From: Planctomycetota bacterium
GTDB taxonomy: Bacteria > Planctomycetota > PUPC01
DNA length: 6,046 nt
Direction: 5' to 3'
Assembly (NCBI GenBank): GCA_003559755.1
Contig: PWKM01000261.1
Coordinates: 1 to 6,046 of the forward strand
In this document: piece after piece, positions 1 to 5,434 of the stretch
How the letters are laid out: each line of letters starts with the position of its first letter
Position numbering within the stretch: position 1 is the stretch's first letter
Notes under the pieces: model-generated
The model's input: the letters and a program-made list of their open reading frames with translations, nothing else
The model's database searches: none
Told to the model about the DNA's origin: nothing
Program-made: the position numbers and the translations under genes

Positions 1-75
1 ATGTTTCGAAAAAGCAACATGATTGCGGGCCATGTTTCAAAAAAGCACCATCGCCGGGCCGTTTGCAATAGCACC
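1..75. repeat. Imperfect direct repeat, two clear copies and a possible third
   Basis: Copy 1 starts at position 1 and copy 2 at position 32. They share the core ATGTTTC(G/A)AAAAAGCA(A/C)CAT, and each ends in GGGCC (27-31 and 56-60). A weaker third copy may lie at 61-75 (GTTTGCAATAGCACC). Spacing is about 30 bp. The first copy abuts the window edge, so the array may continue to the left. It lies downstream of the PilZ gene, which is read leftward. On that strand the copies contain runs of five and six T, but I see no stem in front of them that would make a convincing terminator. The copies are too divergent for a CRISPR array. Function unknown. Confidence 0.5.
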
Positions 76-94
76 TGTCCGCCGGTATGCGCGG

Positions 95-499
95 TCAGTG
101 CTCGGCGTCGTTTCTCAGGAACCGCTCGAGCGACCGCAGCCGGATGGTCGGCCGCTGCTGGAACTGGAGAGCGATGCCCGATAGGCCTCCCGGGTTGATT
201 TCCTCTGGGTATTCGTCAGAGGAAAGCGGCTCCACCCTGCGGACCACACCGCTCCCGACCAGCGTCAATTCCGAGAAGTCGTCTTCGGCGTCTCGGCTTT
301 GGACACCGATTCGCAGCCAGACGACGTCTCCGGACTCGACGTGCCCACGAGGTGCCTCGAAGTACACTCCGCCCGAGCTGACGTTCCTGGTCATGCCCGG
401 AATCTGAGACAAGCTGTCCGCGCCCTGGTTAGAGAACCGGACGGGCAGTGCCAGTTGGAGCCGTTTGTCCCGCCTCCTTTCCCTTTCGGAAGAACTCAT
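95..499 (-). CDS. PilZ-domain protein, small stand-alone
   Basis: A 134-residue protein consisting almost entirely of one PilZ domain, a family that binds the second messenger c-di-GMP and alters motility, adhesion or polysaccharide output through partner proteins. Both ligand motifs are visible: an RxxxR motif at about residues 9-13 (RRDKR) after a very basic N-terminus, and the (D/N)xSxxG motif as NVSSGG at 39-44, followed by a strand GVYFEA. The later segment GLSGIALQF (about 105-113) fits the last strand of the barrel, and an arginine-rich C-terminal helix ends the protein. No signal peptide or membrane segment, so it should be cytoplasmic. I chose the ATG at 499 because a strong purine-rich site (GGGAGGGGGAGAG) precedes it and the domain begins just after. 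An in-frame GTG at 559 would add 20 residues but has a poor ribosome site. No effector domain is fused, so the output cannot be told. Confidence 0.85.
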   Translation of the reverse strand: MSSSERERRRDKRLQLALPVRFSNQGADSLSQIPGMTRNVSSGGVYFEAPRGHVESGDVVWLRIGVQSRDAEDDFSELTLVGSGVVRRVEPLSSDEYPEEINPGGLSGIALQFQQRPTIRLRSLERFLRNDAEH

Positions 500-531
500 T
501 CCGCTCTCCCCCTCCCTGTCTGCCTCGACAT
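496..531 (-). other. Possible 11-codon leader ORF overlapping the PilZ start
   Basis: An ATG at 531 is preceded, 7 nt upstream, by a strong Shine-Dalgarno sequence GGGAGGG. It opens an 11-codon frame (MSRQTGRGRAE) whose TGA overlaps the ATG of the PilZ gene as ATGA. This arrangement is typical of translational coupling. The G-rich codons of the leader are also the ribosome site of the PilZ gene, so the short frame may be a by-product of that purine run. No homology can be judged at this length. Confidence 0.25.
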
Positions 532-610
532 AACAAATCCCTCCCAATTCCTGTTTCACTTCGCACCCGCCGCAGAAATACTGTGCAAATATCGTGCCGG
601 AAACTCGCGC

Positions 611-632
611 AAATCCGACCGAAATTCGACCG
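611..632. repeat. 11-bp tandem repeat upstream of the PilZ gene
   Basis: Two head-to-tail copies, AAATCCGACCG (611-621) and AAATTCGACCG (622-632), differ at one position. The pair lies about 110 bp upstream of the chosen PilZ start, between it and an A+T-rich patch. One turn of the helix separates the copies, which would suit a pair of regulator half-sites, but two copies of 11 bp can also occur by chance. Confidence 0.4.
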
Positions 633-784
633 AACCCACAACCTCTTATCTGACAGCGTATTAAAAATCAAAGATACTTCGGAGAGCGAAAAGCGGCCTG
701 GGTCGAGCCGCGAGACATGGGGATTTAAATCAACATGTTGGGCTGGCATGGGGAAAAAACGAAACATTTCCTTCCCGCGAGGCC

Positions 785-808
785 CCGCCGCGCCGACGGC
801 GCGGGCGG
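785..808 (-). terminator. Candidate terminator hairpin after cimA
   Basis: Starting 3 nt past the cimA stop there is a strong GC stem: CCGCGCC (788-794) pairs with GGCGCGG (798-804) around a GAC loop. Three more pairs follow if G805 is bulged. A T-rich run on the cimA strand comes only about 27 nt later, so this is not a classic intrinsic terminator. It may act as a pausing or 3'-end-stabilising structure. Confidence 0.4.
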
Positions 809-810
809 CA

Positions 811-2406
811 TCATTTCCTCGCCTGTTTCTTGTGTGCTTCCGTCTGTTTCGACAACAACAGGCCATACTCGATGGCGTCCAGCAGGGCGATGTAACTCGC
901 CTCGATGATGTTGTGCGACACGCCGACCGTCCCCCATCGCTCCCGGCCGTCGGTCGACTCGATGAGCACCCGCACGTCGCTGCCGGTGCCGCTGGTGCTC
1001 TCGATCACCCGCACCTTGTAGTCAACCAGCGAGATGTTCTCGATCTCGGGGTGGAATTCCATCAGCGCCTTTCGGAGGGCGTTGTCGATCGCACTGACCG
1101 GCCCCTTGCCCTCGGCCGCCGTGTGCACCTCGCGTTCGCCCAGGCGGACCTTGATGGTCGCCTCGGACAGGATCGACCCGTCCTCTCGCCGCTCGGACAT
1201 GATCCGGAAACCGCAGCGATGGAACAGCTCCTGGCGGAGGCCGAACGCCTTGCGGATAAGCAGGTCGAACGAGGCCTCGGCCCCCTCGTACTGATACCCG
1301 CTGTTCTCCAGGTCGACCAGCTCCTTGATGAGCTGCTTGACCTCGGGCGAATCCTTCTTCAGTTCCGTGCGGTACTTCGACAGCCGATCGAGCATCGACG
1401 ACCGGCCCGCCAACTCCGAGATGAGCAGGCGGCGGGCGTTGCCCACCCGTTCGGGCGGGACGTGCTCGAACGTGCTCGGCTCCTTCCGCACCCCGTCGAT
1501 ATGCATCCCGCCCTTGTGGGCGAACGCGCTCTCGCCGACATACGGCAGGTTCTTCGGGTGGGGCAGGTTCGCCATCTCGGAGACATAGCGCGACAGGTCT
1601 CGCAGTTTGGTCAGCTTCCGCTTGCCGATCGTCCGCCGGGCCATCTTCAGCTCGAGATTGGCGATGATGGTGCACAGGTTGGCGTTCCCGCATCGTTCGC
1701 CGTACCCGTTCACCGTGCCCTGGACATGGCTGCATCCGTGTTTCACCGCGGTCAGTGAGCAGGCCACGGCCAGCCCGGCGTCGTTGTGGGTGTGGATGCC
1801 CAGCGGCAGGTCGAACCGCTCGGCCACCTCGGCCACGATCTCTCCGATCTCCCAGGGCAGCGAACCGCCGTTGGTATCGCACAGCACGAGCACCTCGGCC
1901 CCGCCGTTCGCCGCCGCCTCCAGCGTCTTCAGTGTGTACTCGGGGTCCAGCTTGAAACCGTCGAAAAAATGTTCCGCGTCGTACACGGCCTCGAGGTCGT
2001 GCTCGCGGGCGAACCGGCACGAGTCCTCGATCATCCTCAGGTTCTCCGACGGGGTGGTGTTGAGCACCTTCTCCACGTGCAGCACGGAGCTCTTGCCGAA
2101 GATGGTGGCCACCGGCGCCCCGGACTCGATCGCCGCCTTCAGGCCGGGCGACCGTTCCGGGGTCTGCTTCGGCCGGCGGGTGCTTGTAAAGGCCGCCAGC
2201 TTTGCGTGCTTCAGGTCGAGCTCCCGGGCTCTCACGAAGAAGTCCGCGTCCTTCTTCGCCGCACCGGGGAACCCGCCCTCGATGTAGTCGAACCCCATCT
2301 CGTCCAGCTTCTGGGCGATCAGGAGGCGGTCCTCGGCCGAGAACACGATGCCCTCGCCCTGGCTGCCGTCGCGCAGCGTACAATCATACACAGCAATATC
2401 TTGCAT
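811..2406 (-). CDS. cimA: (R)-citramalate synthase, CimA type (LeuA-like)
   Basis: The family condenses pyruvate with acetyl-CoA to (R)-citramalate, the first step of the threonine-independent route to 2-oxobutanoate and isoleucine, in the cytoplasm. The 531-residue length is usual for CimA-type proteins and longer than homocitrate synthases. The HMGL-like barrel spans about 1-275. YDCTLRDGSQGEG (7-19) carries the catalytic Arg12 and metal ligand Asp13, GIHTHND (203-209) carries metal ligands His205 and His207, and GTVNGYGERCGNAN (230-243) is the conserved glycine-rich signature. AHKGGMH (296-302) is the linker motif. The C-terminal 385-515 is a LeuA dimer/regulatory-type domain, suggesting end-product control. 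The segment DYIEGGFPGAAKKDADFF (40-57) is typical of CimA rather than isopropylmalate synthase. I chose ATG 2406 because GAGGT stands 4 nt before it and the protein then begins just before the first strand. An ATG at 2424 adds six residues with a weaker site. It has its own promoter and operator-like repeat upstream. Substrate preference rests on family resemblance only. Confidence 0.88.
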   Translation of the reverse strand: MQDIAVYDCTLRDGSQGEGIVFSAEDRLLIAQKLDEMGFDYIEGGFPGAAKKDADFFVRARELDLKHAKLAAFTSTRRPKQTPERSPGLKAAIESGAPVATIFGKSSVLHVEKVLNTTPSENLRMIEDSCRFAREHDLEAVYDAEHFFDGFKLDPEYTLKTLEAAANGGAEVLVLCDTNGGSLPWEIGEIVAEVAERFDLPLGIHTHNDAGLAVACSLTAVKHGCSHVQGTVNGYGERCGNANLCTIIANLELKMARRTIGKRKLTKLRDLSRYVSEMANLPHPKNLPYVGESAFAHKGGMHIDGVRKEPSTFEHVPPERVGNARRLLISELAGRSSMLDRLSKYRTELKKDSPEVKQLIKELVDLENSGYQYEGAEASFDLLIRKAFGLRQELFHRCGFRIMSERREDGSILSEATIKVRLGEREVHTAAEGKGPVSAIDNALRKALMEFHPEIENISLVDYKVRVIESTSGTGSDVRVLIESTDGRERWGTVGVSHNIIEASYIALLDAIEYGLLLSKQTEAHKKQARK

Positions 2407-2430
2407 CACGACCTCGATTGTCATAAACGG

Positions 2431-2443
2431 GGGGCCTTACCCC
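2431..2443 (-). promoter_or_regulatory. Small leader hairpin before cimA
   Basis: In the predicted cimA leader, GGGG (2443-2440 on the minus strand) can pair with CCCC (2434-2431) around TAAGG. The loop holds the only Shine-Dalgarno-like bases in front of the upstream ATG at 2424, so the hairpin would weaken that start and favour the one at 2406. The stem has only four pairs, so it may be incidental. Confidence 0.25.
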
Positions 2444-2451
2444 ATTATTTC

Positions 2452-2465
2452 GAATCATTTGATTC
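2452..2465. promoter_or_regulatory. Inverted repeat over the cimA -10 box, operator candidate
   Basis: GAATCA (2452-2457) and TGATTC (2460-2465) are perfect 6-bp inverted arms with a 2-bp centre. The right arm overlaps the predicted cimA -10 hexamer (2462-2467) and the left arm lies at the expected start of transcription. A dimeric repressor bound here would block cimA. No regulator gene is present in the window and I cannot name the protein. Confidence 0.45.
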
Positions 2466-2489
2466 TATTGCCATACACCGGCAAGTCAA
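2462..2489 (-). promoter_or_regulatory. sigma70-like promoter for cimA
   Basis: Read on the minus strand, TTGACT (2489-2484) and TAGAAT (2467-2462) are separated by 16 bp. Each hexamer matches the sigma70 consensus at five of six positions. Transcription would start near 2455, giving a leader of about 50 nt before the chosen cimA ATG. It stands out against the G+C-rich background and is placed correctly for the gene. Confidence 0.6.
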
Positions 2490-2539
2490 GCGCGGGGACG
2501 TTTTCGCGGCAGGTTCGGTCGCTAGAATTCGGAATATGC

Positions 2540-2568
2540 TTGGCAGACGAGCCGCGAACGGCTATCCT
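2540..2568 (+). promoter_or_regulatory. sigma70-like promoter for the FAD oxidoreductase gene
   Basis: TTGGCA (2540-2545, five of six consensus bases) and TATCCT (2563-2568, four of six) are separated by exactly 17 bp. Transcription would begin near 2575, so the message would carry about 35 nt of leader to the ATG at 2610. This also argues against the in-frame GTG at 2571 as start, since it would fall at or before the first transcribed base. Confidence 0.5.
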
Positions 2569-2597
2569 GTGTGCATATATCCGATTCTCATCGCTTT

Positions 2598-2603
2598 GAG
2601 GGG
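2598..2603 (+). promoter_or_regulatory. Ribosome binding site deciding the oxidoreductase start
   Basis: GAGGGG stands 6 nt before the ATG at 2610, good spacing for a bacterial ribosome site. The in-frame GTG at 2571 has no comparable site. This fixes the start used for the downstream gene. Confidence 0.65.
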
Positions 2604-2609
2604 ACTGCC

Positions 2610-4373
2610 ATGGCCAACAGAGCATTCAGACAACTCACCCACGAGGTCGATGTGTGTGTGGTCGGCGGGGGGATGGCCGGCCTGACCGCCGCCCTCGCCG
2701 CCGCCCGGCACGGTGCGGACGTCGCCCTGGTGCAGGACCGTCCCGTTCTCGGCGGGAACGCCTCGTCCGAATGCCGGGTGCATGTCCAGGGGGCCGACCG
2801 CCACAACAAGTTCCCGAACATGCGGGAGACCGGCATCCTCGAGGAACTCCGGATGGAGAACCTCTATCGCAACCCCCAGCGCAGCTTCTCGGTCTGGGAC
2901 ACCATCCTCTACGAAAAGCTCTGCCTGCATCCCCATATCACCCTGCTGCTCAACTGCTCGTGCAACGAGGCCGAGATGGACGGCGACCGGATCGCCACGA
3001 TCTCCGGCTGGCAGACGACCACCGAGACCCGACACACCGTCCGGGCTCCGCTGTTCGCCGACTGCTCGGGCGACGGAGTGCTCGCCCCGCTGACCGGGGC
3101 CGAATACCGGATGGGCCGCGAGGGGCGGGACGAGTTCGGCGAGTCGATCGCCCCGGAGAAGGCCGACGACCGGACGATGGGGATGACCTGCCTGTTCCAG
3201 ACGCGAAAACACGACGCCCCGGTCCCGTTCATCCCGCCGCACTGGGCCGAGGCGTTCGACCACTGCGACGAGCTGCCCGGCGGCGAGCGCCGCCATCGCT
3301 GGTTCGAGATGGGCTACTGGTGGGTCGAGCTGGGCGGCGAGGGCCACAGCATCCACGACACCGAACGGCTCCGCCACGACCTGCTCGCCCTCGCCTACGG
3401 CGTCTGGGACCACGTCAAGAACCACTGCCCCCACCACAGCGAGGCGGCCGCCAACTGGGCGCTCGACTGGGTGCAGTTTCTCCCGGGCAAGCGGGAGAGC
3501 CGCCGGTTCGTCGGCGACCACATCCTCACACAGAACGACATCGAGGCCGAGGGCCGGTTCGACGACCTCGTCGCCTACGGCGGCTGGACGATGGACGACC
3601 ACCATCCCGCCGGGTTCCGGGCCGTCGAGCTGGGCGAACCGGCGACGGTCTGGCACCCCGCACCATCCCCCTACGGCATCCCCTACCGCTGCCTCTACTC
3701 GAGGAACATCGCGAACCTGATGTTCGCCGGACGCAACGCGAGCTGTACCCACGCCGCGATGAGCTCGACCCGGGTGATGGGGACCGCCTGCAGCATGGGC
3801 CAGGCGGTCGGCACGGCCGCGGCGATGGCCGCCGCTCGCGGCACCGGGCCGCGCGGCCTGCTCGACCACGTGGGCGAACTCCAGCAGGCGCTGCTCGACG
3901 ACGATTGCTACCTGCCGTGGATCGTCCAGGAACTCCCCGAACTGACCCGCTCCGCCGTGCTCGAGTCATCGAGGGGCGACCCCGAGCCGGTCCGCGACGG
4001 GATCAACCGGCCGGTGGCCGAAGACACCCACGCCTGGGATTGCCGAGCCGGCGATACCATCACCTACAGCTTCGACCGGCCTCGGATGGTGAGCGAGGTC
4101 GCCCTGGTCCTCGACAGCGGGCTCGATCAGAACGTCACGATGAGCTATCACCAGGCCGACGATCAACGGACCTCCCTGCCCGACGCGATGCCGCGTGCCT
4201 TCCGGATCGACGGGCGGATCGAGCACGACTGGCGGCGGCTCATCCACCAGGAGGCCAACCACCAGCGGCACGTCCGATACCCCGTCGATGCCGAACTGAC
4301 CGGCGTCCGGTTCACCCTCGGCGACACCTGGGGTGCCGACGAGAGCCGCGTCTATGCCTTCCTCATCCGGTGA
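2610..4373 (+). CDS. FAD-dependent oxidoreductase (PF12831 type) with extra C-terminal domain
   Basis: A 587-residue flavoprotein whose substrate I cannot name. The N-terminus is a Rossmann FAD site: VDVCVVGGGMAGLTAALAAA (13-32) with GGGMAG as the dinucleotide loop, then a second strand ending at Asp43 and the motif RPVLGGNASSE (44-54) typical of the FAD_oxidored family. Supporting FAD-fold motifs are ADCSGDG (150-156), PGKRESRRFVGDH (292-304) and a long C-terminal flavin segment, NLMFAGRNASCTHAAMSS (369-386) running on to the GQAVGTAAAMA helix (397-407). Residues from about 450 to the end leave the flavin fold and look beta-rich, possibly a sandwich domain; this is inference from composition. 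No signal peptide, Tat motif or membrane segment, so cytoplasmic. It is divergent from cimA with its own promoter, and convergent with the dehydrogenase gene 11 bp away. Relatives of this family often sit in sugar-degradation loci of environmental bacteria, so a sugar or sugar-acid substrate is a guess. Confidence 0.82.
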   Translation: MANRAFRQLTHEVDVCVVGGGMAGLTAALAAARHGADVALVQDRPVLGGNASSECRVHVQGADRHNKFPNMRETGILEELRMENLYRNPQRSFSVWDTILYEKLCLHPHITLLLNCSCNEAEMDGDRIATISGWQTTTETRHTVRAPLFADCSGDGVLAPLTGAEYRMGREGRDEFGESIAPEKADDRTMGMTCLFQTRKHDAPVPFIPPHWAEAFDHCDELPGGERRHRWFEMGYWWVELGGEGHSIHDTERLRHDLLALAYGVWDHVKNHCPHHSEAAANWALDWVQFLPGKRESRRFVGDHILTQNDIEAEGRFDDLVAYGGWTMDDHHPAGFRAVELGEPATVWHPAPSPYGIPYRCLYSRNIANLMFAGRNASCTHAAMSSTRVMGTACSMGQAVGTAAAMAAARGTGPRGLLDHVGELQQALLDDDCYLPWIVQELPELTRSAVLESSRGDPEPVRDGINRPVAEDTHAWDCRAGDTITYSFDRPRMVSEVALVLDSGLDQNVTMSYHQADDQRTSLPDAMPRAFRIDGRIEHDWRRLIHQEANHQRHVRYPVDAELTGVRFTLGDTWGADESRVYAFLIR

Positions 4374-4374
4374 C

Positions 4375-4397
4375 GCCCGGCCGGTCACTCGCCGGGC
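4375..4397. terminator. Hairpin shared by two convergent genes
   Basis: GCCCGGC (4375-4381) and GCCGGGC (4391-4397) form a perfect 7-bp stem with a 9-nt loop. The left arm starts just after the oxidoreductase stop. The stop of the convergent dehydrogenase gene lies in the loop and the right arm is inside its last codons. The symmetry would allow it to serve both transcripts. There is no T run on either side, so termination would not be of the classic intrinsic kind. Confidence 0.45.
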
Positions 4398-5389
4398 AGT
4401 ATCTGGACCTTCATCGTCCCCTCGGGATCGGCCAGCAGCTCCATCGCCTTCTCGAACCCGTCGAGCGGCAGCCGGTGCGTGACCAGCCGGTCGACCCGCA
4501 CTCGGCCGTTCCGCAGCAGTTCGAGCGCCTGCTCCGAGTTCCTGACCGACGTGTAGCTCGACAGGACGCTCAGCCCCTTGCGGAAGAGGTCGAACGGCCG
4601 GACGCGGGCCGTCGCATCGCGCGGGGCGACTCCGAAGACGAGGATGCGTCCGCCGTGCCGGACCAGGTCGATGCTCCGCTCGAACACCGACGGCGCTCCG
4701 GTCGCCTCGATGACGGCGTCGTATCCGCCGGGGGTCTCGGCCGGCTGCCAGCTCTCGGAGGTATCCGCGACGCGGTCGGCGACCAGCTCGGCGGCCCGTT
4801 CGAGCCGCGACGCGATCCGGTCCGCGAACACGACCCTTGCCGCCCCGCTCGCCCGGGCCACCTGGCCGAGGAGCAGGCCGACCGGCCCGGCCCCGATAAT
4901 CAGCACGCTCTCGCCGGAGCGAACGTTCAGCTTCTCCATCCCGTGCAGTACGCAGGAGAGCGGTTCCATGAACGCCGCCGCCTCGTAGTCCAGGTCGCCG
5001 ATGGCGAACGCGGCCGAGGCGGGCACCACGACGTATTCGGCCATCGCCCCGGGGCGGGTGACTCCGATCGCCCGCCAGTTCTCGCAGAAGTTCGGCTCGT
5101 CCAGGCGGCAGAACCGGCAGCTCCCGCAACTGATGTTCGGCTCGACGGCCACCCGGTCGTGCCGCTCGAATCCTTTGACCCCCGGGCCGACCTCGACCAC
5201 CTCGCCGGCGAACTCGTGGCCGGGGATCACCGGGTAGTCGCCCAGGTACTCGCCCTTGTAGATGTGTACGTCGGTTCCGCACACGCCGCAGACGCGGACC
5301 CGCACCAGGACCTGCCCTTCCTTCGGCATCGGTCGGGCCATCTCCACCAGTTGGACCTTCCGGGGGCTCTGTATGACCACCGCTCGCAT
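4385..5389 (-). CDS. Zinc-dependent medium-chain alcohol dehydrogenase
   Basis: A 334-residue member of the MDR alcohol/polyol dehydrogenase family, the usual length, which oxidises a secondary or primary alcohol with NAD(P). The catalytic-zinc residues are Cys37 in GVCGTD, His58-Glu59 in PGHEFAGEVVEVGPGV, and Glu142 in MEPLSC. The structural-zinc lobe has all four cysteines at 88, 91, 94 and 102. The Rossmann motif is GAGPVG (166-171), and Asp190 at the end of the next strand favours NAD over NADP. It resembles sorbitol or threonine dehydrogenases, but the substrate cannot be read from sequence. The ATG at 5389 is firm because an ideal Shine-Dalgarno sequence precedes it. It lies 45 bp downstream of the epimerase stop on the same strand, so the two are probably cotranscribed and may handle the same compound. 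Confidence 0.88.
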   Translation of the reverse strand: MRAVVIQSPRKVQLVEMARPMPKEGQVLVRVRVCGVCGTDVHIYKGEYLGDYPVIPGHEFAGEVVEVGPGVKGFERHDRVAVEPNISCGSCRFCRLDEPNFCENWRAIGVTRPGAMAEYVVVPASAAFAIGDLDYEAAAFMEPLSCVLHGMEKLNVRSGESVLIIGAGPVGLLLGQVARASGAARVVFADRIASRLERAAELVADRVADTSESWQPAETPGGYDAVIEATGAPSVFERSIDLVRHGGRILVFGVAPRDATARVRPFDLFRKGLSVLSSYTSVRNSEQALELLRNGRVRVDRLVTHRLPLDGFEKAMELLADPEGTMKVQILPGE

Positions 5390-5396
5390 TGGCTGT

Positions 5397-5404
5397 TCAC
5401 CTCC
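5397..5404 (-). promoter_or_regulatory. Ideal Shine-Dalgarno site of the dehydrogenase gene
   Basis: GGAGGTGA on the minus strand is a full match to the 3' end of bacterial 16S rRNA and stands 7 nt before the ATG. It is the strongest ribosome site in the window. It indicates efficient, independent translation initiation inside a probable two-gene operon. Confidence 0.75.
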
Positions 5405-5434
5405 GTCAATTCTTCTGCCGATTCGGCCGGTCGG

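Larger units (their letters stand above)
500..810. other. Gene-free stretch between the PilZ gene and cimA
   Basis: About 310 bases with no convincing long gene. Frames that cross it are G+C-rich shadows of the neighbours. It holds the leader of the PilZ gene (500-560), an 11-bp tandem repeat at 611-632, an A+T-rich patch at about 655-680 that could hold the PilZ promoter (I could not find a convincing -35/-10 pair), adjacent perfect palindromes ATTTAAAT (723-730) and CAACATGTTG (731-740), and a GC-rich hairpin at 785-808 after the cimA stop. No tRNA or recognised RNA family is apparent by eye. Confidence 0.6.

Noticed and set aside
1..75. A CRISPR array at the left edge
   Set aside because: The copies differ from each other, the intervals between the shared cores are only about 10 bp, and no cas gene is visible.
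730..765. An intrinsic terminator using the T run at about 752-758 on the minus strand
   Set aside because: No strong stem stands directly before the T run; the GC hairpin is about 27 nt away, so the two do not form a standard terminator.
448..1758. A 436-codon plus-strand frame opposite cimA
   Set aside because: It is antisense to a well-supported cimA gene, has no recognisable motif and starts inside the PilZ gene.
1022..2383. A 453-codon minus-strand frame overlapping cimA in another phase
   Set aside because: Arg/Gly-rich translation without motifs, fully inside cimA on the same strand.
2571..2609. The GTG at 2571 as start of the oxidoreductase
   Set aside because: It falls at or before the predicted transcription start, has no ribosome site, and the added residues precede the family's usual beginning. 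The ATG at 2610 has GAGGGG at good spacing.
2562..3869. A 435-codon minus-strand frame opposite the oxidoreductase gene
   Set aside because: The opposite strand has clear FAD motifs, while this frame has a biased composition and no family signature.
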